Source: Acidimicrobiales bacterium (GTDB taxonomy: Bacteria; Actinomycetota; Acidimicrobiia; Acidimicrobiales; Iamiaceae). Taken from it: a stretch of DNA of 64,000 nt. The notes below the pieces were generated by a model. It was given only the letters and a program-made list of their open reading frames with translations. It ran no database searches and was not told where the DNA came from. The position numbers and the translations under genes are program-made. This document shows, piece after piece, positions 33,739 through 42,664 of the stretch; the first letter of the stretch is position 1, and each line of letters starts with the position of its first letter. The stretch is taken from positions 452,471 through 516,470 of the forward strand of contig JAUJNP010000001.1 of assembly GCA_030448105.1 (NCBI GenBank). The letters are read 5' to 3'.

Positions 33739-35163
33739 TCAGCCCCCCCGCCGGCCCAGGGTCACTGGCACGGTGCGACGCCGGCCCCGACGCTCGTAGG
33801 TGACCGAGATCCGGTCGCCCGGCTCGTGGGCCCGGATGGCGTCGGCCACCGCCGCGTTGGTGGCGGCCCGCTCACCGTCCACCGTCACCAGCACGTCACC
33901 TTCGCGCACGCCGGCCTTGTCCGCGGCCGAGTCCGGGGTGACCTCCACCACGAGGGTTCCGGACTCGGCGGTGACCCCGTAGCGGTCGAGCAGCTCGGGC
34001 GGGATGGACGGGTCGTCCACCGCGATGGTGCGCACACCGAGGAAGGCGTTCTCCGGGTTGATCTCCCCCTTGCCGGCCTTGAGGTCCTCGATGAGCGACT
34101 TCACCGAGTCGATGGCGATGGCGAAGCCGACGTTCTGGGCCTCCGCGGCGATGGCCGTGTTGATGCCCACCACCTCGCCCCCGGCGTTGAGCAGAGGGCC
34201 CCCGGAGTTGCCGTGGTTGATGGCGGCGTCGGTCTGGATGAGGTGATCCAGGGTGATGCCGGGCTCTTCGATGGACCGGTCCTTGCCCGACACGATGCCG
34301 AGGGTGACGCTGGGCTGGCCCCCGAGGTTCAGGGCGTTGCCGATGGCGACGACGTCGTCGCCCACCCGCAGCGCGTCGGACGACCCGAGGCGGGCAGGGA
34401 CCAGATCGGTGCGCCCCGATACCCGCACCATGGCCACGTCGTTGTCGGGGAAGGACCCCACCAGCTCGGCCGGCTCGGTGGTGCCGTCGGTGAAGGTGAC
34501 CCGGATCTCATCGGCGCCCGCCACCACGTGGGCGTTGGTGACGATCAACCCGTCGGCGGAGAGCACGAAACCCGAGCCGGCCCCCCCGAAGGGGCTCTGG
34601 GTCTGGCCGGTCTCGATCGACACCACGGAGGGCTGGGCGGCGGCGAGCAGGCTGGGGACATCGAGGCGGCGGCCGCTGCCGCCGGGCCCAGGTGCGCCCA
34701 GGGTGGAGGGCGGGCCCTGCACCACCTCGGTGCGCTCGTCAGTGGTGGACGAGGCGACGATGGCGCCGGCGATCAGGGCAGCCACCAGTGCCCCGACCAG
34801 CGCCCCCACCATGGCCGACCCGAGACGTCCCCCGCGGTCGGGGATGGGGTGCACCTCGGGCCCCGGGAGGCGGGGCGGGGGTGCGGCGCCGGGCATGGGG
34901 CCCGGGCCGTAGCCGGGAGGAGGAGGCGGGGGGCCGGATGAGCCGTGGGGGGCGGTCGGCGGGACCGGCGGGGCCCACGGCGGCCCCGGCGCGGTCGTCC
35001 ACTGCTGCGGCGCCCACGGCGCAGCCGGCGGCGGCGTCAGTGGGCGGGTGGGAGCGTCGCCCGCGGTCGGCGCCGGACCCGTGCCCGGGGCCGGGCCGTT
35101 CCCCGGCGCGCGGGCCGCCCACGGCGTCCACGGGGTGGGCGAGGGTGGGCGTTGGTCGGTCAC
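33739..35163 (-). CDS. HtrA/DegP-type serine protease
   Basis: 474 residues: a 120-residue Pro/Gly-rich cytoplasmic N-terminus, one transmembrane helix (AMVGALVGALVAALIAGAIV), a trypsin-like domain and one PDZ domain (VVEVTPDSAADKAGVREGDV). The triad is intact: His in IVTNAHVVAG, Asp in FPDNDVAMV and Ser in NHGNSGGPLL. It degrades or refolds damaged exported proteins, as do actinobacterial HtrA homologues. The GTG at 35163 is preferred because aggag stands six bases before it. Contrast the triad-less relative at 15710-16885. Confidence 0.9.
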   Translation of the reverse strand: MTDQRPPSPTPWTPWAARAPGNGPAPGTGPAPTAGDAPTRPLTPPPAAPWAPQQWTTAPGPPWAPPVPPTAPHGSSGPPPPPPGYGPGPMPGAAPPPRLPGPEVHPIPDRGGRLGSAMVGALVGALVAALIAGAIVASSTTDERTEVVQGPPSTLGAPGPGGSGRRLDVPSLLAAAQPSVVSIETGQTQSPFGGAGSGFVLSADGLIVTNAHVVAGADEIRVTFTDGTTEPAELVGSFPDNDVAMVRVSGRTDLVPARLGSSDALRVGDDVVAIGNALNLGGQPSVTLGIVSGKDRSIEEPGITLDHLIQTDAAINHGNSGGPLLNAGGEVVGINTAIAAEAQNVGFAIAIDSVKSLIEDLKAGKGEINPENAFLGVRTIAVDDPSIPPELLDRYGVTAESGTLVVEVTPDSAADKAGVREGDVLVTVDGERAATNAAVADAIRAHEPGDRISVTYERRGRRRTVPVTLGRRGG

Positions 35164-35354
35164 GAGGAGCTCCTGGCGGGGCCGGAAGGGGTCCCATGGT
35201 CGCAGATCGACCGAGCCCACTGCCGGTCGGGGCGGCTCGATTCGCCGGTGCCACCGACCGGCCGCTGGACCCAGGCCGGTGACATCGGGCCGCCACGGCG
35301 CCGACGGGTGACCTTTACGCCAGTTTTGCGCCCCATCTGGTGGTAGTGGGCGGC

Positions 35355-35603
35355 GTGAACGAGCGCGCCGAGTGGATGAACCAGGGCAACTGCGCCCACG
35401 AGCCCCCGGCTCGCTTCTTCCCGAGCGACGGTGTGGGCGTGGAGCTGGCCCGCCGCATCTGCGCCACCTGCCCCGTGAAGGAGCCCTGCCTCGAGTACGC
35501 CCTGGTCAACCGCATCGACCACGGTGTCTGGGGTGGATGCTCCGAGCGCGAGCGGCGCCGGATCCTCAAGCGCCGGCGCCAAGCGGCCAACGCCCGCAGC
35601 TGA
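35355..35603 (+). CDS. WhiB-family [4Fe-4S] transcription regulator (1)
   Basis: 82-residue WhiB-like protein. Four cysteines bind the cluster: NCAHEP (first), ICATCP (C-x2-C) and KEPCLEY (fourth). The GVWGGCSERERRR turn follows, then a basic C-terminus (KRRRQAANA) for DNA contact. An extra Cys in GGC is unusual; the motif is normally GGM or GGT. GTG at 35355 gives the usual short N-terminus before the first Cys. Such proteins partner with the primary sigma factor. Divergent from htrA across about 190 bp, which may hold both promoters. Confidence 0.9.
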   Translation: MNERAEWMNQGNCAHEPPARFFPSDGVGVELARRICATCPVKEPCLEYALVNRIDHGVWGGCSERERRRILKRRRQAANARS

Positions 35604-35672
35604 GCCACTCCTCCTGAGCCACCCTCCGAGCCAACCGGCCGGGGTGCCCGCCGGAGCGGGCCCCGCTCGACG

Positions 35673-35876
35673 TCAGGCCCGGCGCTTGGGCCGCTTTTCC
35701 ACCGGGTCGACGGGCGCAGCAGCCTCGTCCTCGTCGAGGTCGTCGTGCTCGGTGCCGCGCTTGAACTCCTTCTGGGCCTGGCCGAGCGACCGGGCCAGCT
35801 TCGGCAGCTTGGCTCCCCCGAAGAGGACCAGGACGATCACGAGGATGACGATCAGCTCTGTCGGTCCGAGGCTCAC
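35673..35876 (-). CDS. tatA: Sec-independent translocase protein TatA
   Basis: 67-residue TatA: short N-terminus, one transmembrane helix (TELIVILVIVLVLFGGAKLP), the FGG/KLP hinge, an amphipathic helix (ARSLGQAQKEFKRG) and an acidic then basic tail. It oligomerises to form the passage for folded proteins. No tatC or tatB is adjacent. ATG start; divergent from the formiminotransferase gene. Confidence 0.93.
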   Translation of the reverse strand: MSLGPTELIVILVIVLVLFGGAKLPKLARSLGQAQKEFKRGTEHDDLDEDEAAAPVDPVEKRPKRRA

Positions 35877-35954
35877 GGGCCAACCCTACCCCGGTGTCGG
35901 CCGCGGCCAACGGCGCCCGCTCCCGCGGTCGGCGCATCTGGCACCCTGGCCGCG

Positions 35955-36773
35955 GTGCTCGAGTGCGTGGTCAACATCAGCGAGGGTCGCCGGGCCGACG
36001 TGATCGAAGCCATCGCCGCCACCGCCGGCGCCGACCTGCTCGACGTGCACCAGGATCGCGACCACCACCGCAGCGTGCTCACCCTGGTTGGCGAGGATGC
36101 CCCTCGGGCGGTGGCTTCGGCGGCGGTGGCCCGGCTCGACCTGGGCCAGCACGTGGGCGCCCACCCCCGCTTCGGGGTGGTCGACGTGGTCCCCTTCGTT
36201 CCCCTCGCCGGGTCCAGCATCGACGACGCGTGCGCGGCGCGGGACCGCTTCGCCGTCTGGGCGGCCGATGCCCTCGCCGTGCCGTGCTTCCTCTACGGGC
36301 CCGGCCTCGGCGCGGGACGCCCCCTGCCCGAGGTGCGTCGCACGGCCTTCTCGCCACGGCGCCCCGACACCGGCCCCGCTCGTCCCCACCCCACCGCCGG
36401 CGCGACCGCGGTGGGGGCCAGGGACGTGCTGGTGGCCTACAACCTGTGGCTGGCCGACGCCGACCTCGACCTGGCCCGGCGCCTGGCCGCCGACCTTCGC
36501 AGCCCCACGGTGCGGGCCCTCGGCCTGGCTGTCGGGGATCGGGTGCAGGTGTCGTGCAACCTGGTGGCACCCGGGTCCACCGGACCGGCGGAGGTGTTCG
36601 ACGTGGTCGCGACCCGTGCGGCGGCGGCGGGCTCGGCGGTGGCCGGAGCCGAGCTGGTGGGCCTCGTGCCCCGGTCGGTGCTGGAAGCCATCCCTCCTCG
36701 ACGCTGGGCCGAGCTCGACCTGGCCGAGGACCGGACCATCGAGGCGGCGCTCGAGCGGGTGGGCCGCGGGTGA
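35955..36773 (+). CDS. glutamate formimidoyltransferase (FtcD N-terminal type)
   Basis: 272 residues corresponding to the formiminotransferase half of FTCD: ECVVNISEGRRADVIEAIA at the start, HHRSVLTLVG, HVGAHPRFGVVDVVPFVP (catalytic His region), and GARDVLVAYNLWLA. It transfers the formimino group of formiminoglutamate to tetrahydrofolate in histidine degradation or in one-carbon supply. The cyclodeaminase half is absent, as in many bacteria. GTG start. No other hut gene is near, so the pathway is not shown by context. Confidence 0.88.
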   Translation: MLECVVNISEGRRADVIEAIAATAGADLLDVHQDRDHHRSVLTLVGEDAPRAVASAAVARLDLGQHVGAHPRFGVVDVVPFVPLAGSSIDDACAARDRFAVWAADALAVPCFLYGPGLGAGRPLPEVRRTAFSPRRPDTGPARPHPTAGATAVGARDVLVAYNLWLADADLDLARRLAADLRSPTVRALGLAVGDRVQVSCNLVAPGSTGPAEVFDVVATRAAAAGSAVAGAELVGLVPRSVLEAIPPRRWAELDLAEDRTIEAALERVGRG

Positions 36774-36777
36774 ACCG

Positions 36778-37047
36778 TCAGGCGCCGGCACTTCGGCGGG
36801 CGAGGGCCCGCTGGCGGCGGACACGGCGACGCTCCCGCTCGCTCATGCCGCCCCAGATGCCGAACTTCTCGCCGTTGGCCAGGGCGTACTCGAGGCAGTC
36901 CCCCCGGACCTCGCAGCCCCGGCACACCTCCTTGGCCTCACGCGTGGAGGCTCCCCGCTCCGGGAAGAACAGGTCCGGGTCGACCCCCAGGCAGTTGGCG
37001 AAGTCCTGCCATCCGTGGATCTCGTGCCCGTCACTGGCGATGTGCAT
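36778..37047 (-). CDS. WhiB-family [4Fe-4S] transcription regulator (2)
   Basis: 89 residues with the four cluster cysteines (ANCLGVD, VCRGCEV, GDCLEYA) and the canonical GIWGGMSERERRR turn followed by a basic C-terminus (RRVRRQRALARRS). Closer to WhiB1/WhmD-type proteins than copy 1. ATG at 37047; a longer upstream frame exists but would add a non-family extension. Convergent with the formiminotransferase gene with only 4 bp between stops. The upstream 137 bp before the repeat cluster is likely its promoter region. Confidence 0.9.
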   Translation of the reverse strand: MHIASDGHEIHGWQDFANCLGVDPDLFFPERGASTREAKEVCRGCEVRGDCLEYALANGEKFGIWGGMSERERRRVRRQRALARRSAGA

Positions 37048-37183
37048 GGCGACTCCCCTGCCCCCGGCGTGGCTGGCGACCGCAGCATGGCGCCGGGCGC
37101 ATACCACACGTGGAATTACAACAGTGTGATCTTGGCCGCTCCCGCCCCCAGGCGCAAGGGGGAACTTGCCGAGCGCTAGGCGA

Positions 37184-37344
37184 CGCTGCGCAGTCCGCCA
37201 GGCGGAGCAGCTAAGAGGGTGATAGCCGGATCGGCGAAGCCGGCTCCGCCGGAGGGGGAGCAAACCAGCACTGCGCAGCCGCCAGGCGGAGCAGCAGGGA
37301 GGGTGACAGCCGGATCGGCGAAGCCGGCTCCGCCGGAGGCGGAG
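37184..37344 (-). repeat. interspersed triple-hairpin element, cluster 2 (two units)
   Basis: Two units, 37184-37260 and 37270-37344, about 86 bp apart. Read on the minus strand each runs ctccgcctccggcgg (dyad i), cggcttcgccg (dyad ii), a short variable part and gctgctccgcctggcgg to the gctgcgcag end (dyad iii). The second unit begins at the base immediately after the stop codon of the VWA gene (37345-37347). Orientation relative to the preceding gene is the same as behind livK and sdhB. Confidence 0.87.
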
Positions 37345-39354
37345 CTAACCAGCTCGGCGCGTCCTTTGGCGGCGCTGCTCGATGAAGTCCACGAGCACGT
37401 AGTCGCCGAGGGTTTCGGGGGTGGTGAAAAAGGCGCGACCGCGGTTGAGCTGGGTCAGCTTCTCGATGAACGCCTGGAGGTAGGGCGTGGCGTCGAGCAT
37501 GAAGGTGTTGATGCGGATCCCGTCCCGGGTGCAGCGCATGACCTCGGTGAGGGTGGCGTCGATCGTCTCTTGGATCGGCGGGTAGTGGAACAGCGGCTCG
37601 CCCGACGCGGTGATGTGGGCGGTGGGCTCGCCGTCGGTGATCATGATGATCTGCTTCGTGCCGGTCTGGCGGGCGAGCATGCGCCGGGCCAGCAGGAAGC
37701 CGTGCTGCACGTTCGTGCCGTAGACGAAGTCCCAGGAGACCTCGGGCAGGGCGTGGGCCTTGATCTCCCGGGCCACCTCGCTGAAGCCGACGATGCCGAG
37801 GAAGTCGCGGGGGAACTGGGTGGAGATGAGCGAGTGCAGCGCCATCGCCACCTTCTTGGCGGCGAGGAAGTTGTCGCGCATCGGCATCGACAGCGACAGG
37901 TCCACCATCAGAACGGTGCTGGAGCGGACCAGGTGCTCGGTGCGCTCCACCTCGAAGTCGTCGGGCGTGAGCGTCACTGGGGTGCCGGTGCCCCGGCGGC
38001 CCAGCGCGTTGCGGACGGTGCGCTCGATGTTGAGGTTGAACGGATCGCCGAACTCGTAGGGCTTGGTCTCGTAGGCCCGCTCGTGACCCGCGCCCGTCCG
38101 CTCCACCTCGTGCTTGCCCATCTTGTCCCGGGCCAGCTTCTGGAAGATGTCGGACAGGGCGTTGCGGCCGATGCGGCGGATGCCGGCCGGGGTGAGCTCG
38201 TAGCGGCCCTCGCGCTGCTCGATGAGTCCGGCCTCCTCCAGCATCTTGGCCAGCTCGGCGAGACGGTCGAGACTGCGGGCGGCGTCGTCTCCGAGCAGGT
38301 CCCGGGCCCGGTCGAGGTCTACCTCGGCCAGCGCCCCGGGGTGGTTGGCGCCGGTGAGGAGGTTCTCGAGCTGGTCGATGTCGCCCAGGTCGTTCATGAG
38401 GGAGGCGGCCTCGGCGAACCCGAGCGGATCCTGCCCGCTGAAGTCGTACTGGCGCCCCCACCCTGCCCCGGGGAACATCGACTGGAGGTTGGACGAGAGC
38501 TGGTCCATCTGCCAGCGCAGGTCCATGTCCTCGAGGAGCTGCTCGGCCAGGCCTTGCAGCTGCGCCCGCTGCTCGGGGGTCATCGAGTTGAGCATCGCCT
38601 GCATGGCCGCCATGCGCTGGGCCATCACCTCGAGCAGCTCGTCCACGTCGGCGGGGTTCTCGGGGAAGAAGTCGCCGTGGCGCTCCATGAACTGGGCGAA
38701 GGCGGCGTCGGTGTCCTGGCCGGCCTGGCGCATCTCGAGGAGCTGGTTGAGGTCGGCGAGCATGTCCTTCATGCGGGCCATGTCCTCGGGGGACACGTTG
38801 CTCATGGCGCCCGACATCTGGTTGAAGTAGCTCTGCATGAGCTGCTCGCGGAGCTTCTGGACGAGCTCGTCGAAGTGCTCCCGGGCCTCGGAGGAGGTGA
38901 AGTCGTAGTCCTGGAGCTCGCGCACCTGGCCGGCCAGGTCGGGGGGCAGCATGTCGAGGCGGAGGCCGCGCTCGCTCACGACCTCGTCGGTGATCTCCTG
39001 GCGCCGGGCGTCGCCCGACTCACGGGCCTCGCGAGCCAGCTGGTCGAGGCCCTCGCGCTCGGTCTCGACCACGTCGCGCAGCTCCTGGGCGATGTCGTCG
39101 TACACCCCGCCGAGGTCGTAGCGGTCCAACTCCTCCTTGCGCTTGCGGCGGAGCTTCTCGAGCATCTCCCGCATGCCGGCGATGCGCTCGCCGTTGCGGT
39201 CGCGGAATCCCGACTGCATCATGCGCCGCAGGGCGGCGTTGAGGTCACCGTGGTAGAGGAGGTCGTCGGTGATCTCGCTGAACACGTCGTCGGCACCGAG
39301 CTCGAACCCCACCTGGGTGCCGTCCCAGGCGGAGTAGCCGAACCGGGCGGGCAT
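37345..39354 (-). CDS. VWA-domain protein, MoxR/chelatase-partner type
   Basis: 669 residues. The first 400 are helical and charged (MQSGFRDRNGERIAGMREML, EEAGLIEQREGRYELTPAGI); the last 200 form a von Willebrand A domain with MIDAS motif (MVDLSLSMPM, Thr/Asp later in MITDGEPTAH). VWA proteins of this layout act with a MoxR/BchI-type AAA ATPase to insert metals or remodel proteins. The likely partner is the AAA gene at 41171-42584, on the same strand but separated by two genes. ATG start. The stop touches the repeat cluster. Confidence 0.85.
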   Translation of the reverse strand: MPARFGYSAWDGTQVGFELGADDVFSEITDDLLYHGDLNAALRRMMQSGFRDRNGERIAGMREMLEKLRRKRKEELDRYDLGGVYDDIAQELRDVVETEREGLDQLAREARESGDARRQEITDEVVSERGLRLDMLPPDLAGQVRELQDYDFTSSEAREHFDELVQKLREQLMQSYFNQMSGAMSNVSPEDMARMKDMLADLNQLLEMRQAGQDTDAAFAQFMERHGDFFPENPADVDELLEVMAQRMAAMQAMLNSMTPEQRAQLQGLAEQLLEDMDLRWQMDQLSSNLQSMFPGAGWGRQYDFSGQDPLGFAEAASLMNDLGDIDQLENLLTGANHPGALAEVDLDRARDLLGDDAARSLDRLAELAKMLEEAGLIEQREGRYELTPAGIRRIGRNALSDIFQKLARDKMGKHEVERTGAGHERAYETKPYEFGDPFNLNIERTVRNALGRRGTGTPVTLTPDDFEVERTEHLVRSSTVLMVDLSLSMPMRDNFLAAKKVAMALHSLISTQFPRDFLGIVGFSEVAREIKAHALPEVSWDFVYGTNVQHGFLLARRMLARQTGTKQIIMITDGEPTAHITASGEPLFHYPPIQETIDATLTEVMRCTRDGIRINTFMLDATPYLQAFIEKLTQLNRGRAFFTTPETLGDYVLVDFIEQRRQRTRRAG

Positions 39355-39384
39355 GGTCCGAGGCTACGTGCTACTGGGCGAGGC

Positions 39385-39810
39385 TCACCTGCCGCCGATG
39401 AAGGACTGGGCGGGCACTCGCACCTCGTGGCCGGTTCGGAAGAGCAACACCACGGCGTCGCTCTTCCAGACGACCTCCACCCGATCCGGGTCCATGCCGG
39501 TGGCGTCGAGCTCCACGGGGTGGCCGTACCTGCCGCCCGGGTCGCTCCCGATCCAGAACTCGGTTCGGACGTGGCCGGTCAAGGAGCCGGCCAGGGAGCG
39601 GCGGTGGCGCACCACCACCCAGTGGAGGGCGTGGTCGGAGTAGACCACCGACGCCGGTTGGCGGAAGCGACGCTCCACCGTGCTGCGGGGCCACGACGCA
39701 GCCACGAAGATCGCCGCCGCCAGCACCACTCCGACGAGGGCACCCAGCGCCATCGTCAACGCCGTCGGCAGGCGCGGGCGCGGTCGGGCGGGGGTAGCGG
39801 GCGGGTGCAT
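39385..39810 (-). CDS. single-span membrane protein of unknown function
   Basis: 141 residues: Pro/Arg-rich N-terminus, one transmembrane helix (LTMALGALVGVVLAAAIFVA, about residues 18-37) and an extracytoplasmic domain rich in beta-type residues (ASVVYSDHALHWVVVRHRRS, RVEVVWKSDAVVLLFRTGHE). No family recognised. It lies 30 bp upstream of the VWA gene on the same strand and may be cotranscribed with it. Confidence 0.65.
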   Translation of the reverse strand: MHPPATPARPRPRLPTALTMALGALVGVVLAAAIFVAASWPRSTVERRFRQPASVVYSDHALHWVVVRHRRSLAGSLTGHVRTEFWIGSDPGGRYGHPVELDATGMDPDRVEVVWKSDAVVLLFRTGHEVRVPAQSFIGGR

Positions 39811-39899
39811 GCCTCGAGGATGCCCGCCGTTCGCCCCAGTGGCGATGGGGAGCGGTTACCAGCCCCGGACCGGGCCGCGTAGCGTCCGCCCCCTTGACC

Positions 39900-41075
39900 G
39901 TGACGACCGAGACGCCCACCGCCACCGATCGCCCGGCGGTTCTCGGTGCGGTCGGTGCGGTGCTCGCCGTCGCCCTCGTGCCGCTCGTGCTTCTCGGTCC
40001 TGGCACCGACCTCGACGCCGGGGCGGTCATCGCCTCGGGGCGTCGTCTGGTGGAGAGGGGGGACTATGTGCCCTCCCGCGCCCCGGGGGCTCCGGTGCAC
40101 GAGGCGGCGGTGGGCCTCCTGCAGCGGGTAGGCGGAACGGTCGCACCCAACCTCGGCTCCCTCTTCATGGCCGGGCTGTGCCTGGTGGCGATGGTCGTGC
40201 TCCTACGCCGCAGCGGCGTCGGGCGGGTGGGCCTGGCGGTGGCCGTGGTCGCCGCCAACCCGTGGTTCTTGGTGGCCGCCACCTCCACGGTGGACTTCCT
40301 CTGGGCCCTCGGGCTGCTGCTGGTGGCGGCGGTGCTCGCTCGAGACGCGCGGCCGGCGGCCGCCGGGGTGGCGGCGGCGCTGGCCATCGGTTGCCGGGCC
40401 TCCACCGCGGTCCTGGTGGCGGCGCTGGTGCTGGCCGAGGCGCTCGAGCCGGGCGGCCGCCGCCGGGCGGCGGTGCTGGCTGCGGTCGCCGCCGTCGGGG
40501 GCGCCGTCCTCTACGTCCCGAGCTTCCTCGCCTCCGACGCGTCCCTGGCCTTCGCCCAGAACGACGTGCCGTCCTCGACCGCCCTGGTGCAGGCCGGCCG
40601 GTTCGCGGTCAAGGACCTCTACTTCTTCGGGCCCTTCGCGGCCGTCGTGCTGTTGCTGTGCCTTCCCCCCGCCCTGCGCGTGCTGACCCGGTGGCGCACC
40701 GACTGGCTGGTCCGCTTCGCCGCCGCCGGGTTGGTGCTCAGCCAGCTCGTCTTCCTGCGCTTCCCCTGGAAGATGGGCCACCTGCTGCCCACCCTCGTCT
40801 GCCTGGCGCTGTTGCTGGGCGTGGCGCTGCGCGACCGTCCCCGCCTGCTGGTCGCCCTCGTCGTCGCCCAACTGCTCTACGTCGGCGTCAACGTGGTGCT
40901 GGTGCGACCGGACAACCCCAACGCCGCCACCGGGGGCCGCCTCACCTTCGACCCCGAGTGGGGCGCCCTGGTGGTGGACACCCGGTGCCGGGTCGAGGAC
41001 CGCGGCGCGTGGAAGAGCCCCGGCCGGAAGCGGATCGACGCCGTCTGGAACTGCGCCAAGCCCTGGGCCGGCTAG
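39900..41075 (+). CDS. polytopic membrane protein, GT-C mannosyltransferase-like
   Basis: 391 residues with about ten hydrophobic helices (AVGAVLAVALVPLVLLGPGT, LVAMVVLLRRSGVGRVGLAV, VVLLLCLPPALRVL) and a soluble C-terminal domain (FDPEWGALVVDTRC). The arrangement, with VPSRAPGAPVHEA in the first outer loop, resembles GT-C fold lipid-linked glycosyltransferases or the dolichol-mannosyltransferase-like DUF2029 group. That resemblance is weak evidence, and no catalytic Asp-Glu pair is certain. GTG at 39900; a TTG six bases upstream is an alternative. Divergent from the membrane protein at 39385. Confidence 0.6.
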   Translation: MTTETPTATDRPAVLGAVGAVLAVALVPLVLLGPGTDLDAGAVIASGRRLVERGDYVPSRAPGAPVHEAAVGLLQRVGGTVAPNLGSLFMAGLCLVAMVVLLRRSGVGRVGLAVAVVAANPWFLVAATSTVDFLWALGLLLVAAVLARDARPAAAGVAAALAIGCRASTAVLVAALVLAEALEPGGRRRAAVLAAVAAVGGAVLYVPSFLASDASLAFAQNDVPSSTALVQAGRFAVKDLYFFGPFAAVVLLLCLPPALRVLTRWRTDWLVRFAAAGLVLSQLVFLRFPWKMGHLLPTLVCLALLLGVALRDRPRLLVALVVAQLLYVGVNVVLVRPDNPNAATGGRLTFDPEWGALVVDTRCRVEDRGAWKSPGRKRIDAVWNCAKPWAG

Positions 41076-41170
41076 CTCACCGCGGCCGAGCTCCGCGAGC
41101 TATGGCCGCCGAGCGGACATGGAGCCGATGACTTGCGAAATGATCGACTGCGCTTGCCCCTCGCGCCGAG

Positions 41171-42584
41171 CTAGCGGGCTCGGTAGGTGGCGCGGGAGCC
41201 GACCGCGTCCTTGTTGAGGCGCTTGGAGAGGTGTAGGCCCTCGAGCACGAACTCGATGGCGCTGGCGGCGGCGGCCGGGCTCTCGTCGCCGCCGGTGAGC
41301 TCGCCGACCACGGGCTGGAGGCCAGCCACGTCGGCGAACAGCGACACGTACTCGGCCGAGGCGACGTCGTCGCCGGCATGGACGACGGTGCCCCCGTCGA
41401 ACGCGCCGAGGACCTCGCGCACCCGCTCGGTGCCGCAGCGTTCCTTGAACACCGTGAGCACCGCCGCCCGCAGCAGCCGCTCGACCACCTCGCCGTCGCG
41501 GCCCTCCTCGAGGCTCTCGATCTCGATCTTGCCGCCGGTGGACGCGGCCAGGGACTCGAGGTCGCTGACCCGGGGCACCACGACGTCCTCGCCGAGGCGC
41601 AGGGCGCGCCGCACGGCGTTGGCCACGAGGGTCTCCTGGTTGGTGACGCTCAGGCGCACCGACACGCCCGAGCGCTGGTTCACATGCGGGCTCTGGCGGG
41701 CCAGCTGGCTGAAGGTGGCCACCACCTCGGCCATGAAGTCGGGGATGCGGACGTCGACGCCGCCGTCGTCCTGGTCGGTGCCGAGGGGACGGGTCTCCTG
41801 GGCCACGATGGCCACCTCGGTCGCCACCTCCAGGGGGTAGTGGGTGCGGATCTGGGCCGAAGCGGTCCTTCAGCGGGGTGATGATCCGCCCCCGGTTCGT
41901 GTAGTCCTCGGGGTTGGCCGAGGCGAACAGCAGCACGTCGAGGGGCAGGCGCACCTTGTAGCCCCGGATCTGGACGTCGCGCTCCTCGAGCACGTTGAGC
42001 AGGCCCACCTGGATCCGCTCGGCCAGGTCGGGCAGCTCGTTGATGGCGAAGATGCCCCGGTTGGTGCGGGGGACGAGGCCGTAGTGCAGGGTGAGCTCGT
42101 CGGAGAGGTAGCGGCCCTCGGCGACCTTGATGGGGTCGACCTCGCCGATGAGGTCGGCGATGGAGGTGTCGGGGGTGGCCAGCTTCTCGCCGTAGCGCTC
42201 GTCGCGGTGCACCCATTCGATGGGGGCGTCGTCGCCTTCGGCGGCGACGAGGTCGCGGCGTGGCGCGACACCGGGGCGTACGGGTCGTCGTTGATCTCCG
42301 ACCCGGCCACCACCGGCATCCACTCGTCGAGGAGCCCGGTGAGGGACCGGATCATGCGCGCCTTGGCCTGGCCCCGCTCACCGAGGAAGATGACGTCGTG
42401 GCCGGCCAGCAAGGCGTTCTCGAGCTGGGGCAGGACGGTGTCGTCGTGAGCCGAGCACCGACGCGAACAGCGGTTCGCCGGCCCGGATGCGGGTGATGGC
42501 GTTGCGCCGCACCTCCTCCTTCACCGGCAGGGAAGTCCAACCGGACTCACGGAGTTGACCGAGGTTGGCGGGGCGGGACGACAT
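41171..42584 (-). CDS. AAA ATPase, magnesium-chelatase/MoxR type (three frame breaks)
   Basis: The gene must be pieced together from three frames. [19 protein letters not shown] to FASVLG (42584 to about 42450) continues as [20 protein letters not shown] (Walker A region) to [11 protein letters not shown] (about 42260). It then continues as [20 protein letters not shown] through [20 protein letters not shown] (Walker B region) to ITPLKDRFG (about 41865), and finally [15 protein letters not shown] to the C-terminus. The joined protein of about 470 residues matches the BchI-like ATPase that works with VWA proteins. The breaks correspond to one extra base, one missing C and a missing pair of bases. 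Three indels inside otherwise well-conserved coding suggest sequence error. Confidence 0.75.
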
Positions 42585-42664
42585 GGCGGCCAACCTACCG
42601 CTGCGTCGGGTGGAACCTCTTGGCGCCGCCGGGCCGGGAGACCGCCCGCGGCGGCGGATCGCCC

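Noticed and set aside
21284..39382. Identical 16-mer cgtgctactgggcgag at 21284 and 39367
   Set aside because: One shared 16-mer in 64 kb of biased composition can arise by chance and the flanks do not match.
37219..39882. An 887-residue plus-strand open frame across the VWA gene
   Set aside because: Exact antisense of a protein with a clear MIDAS motif; no family features of its own.
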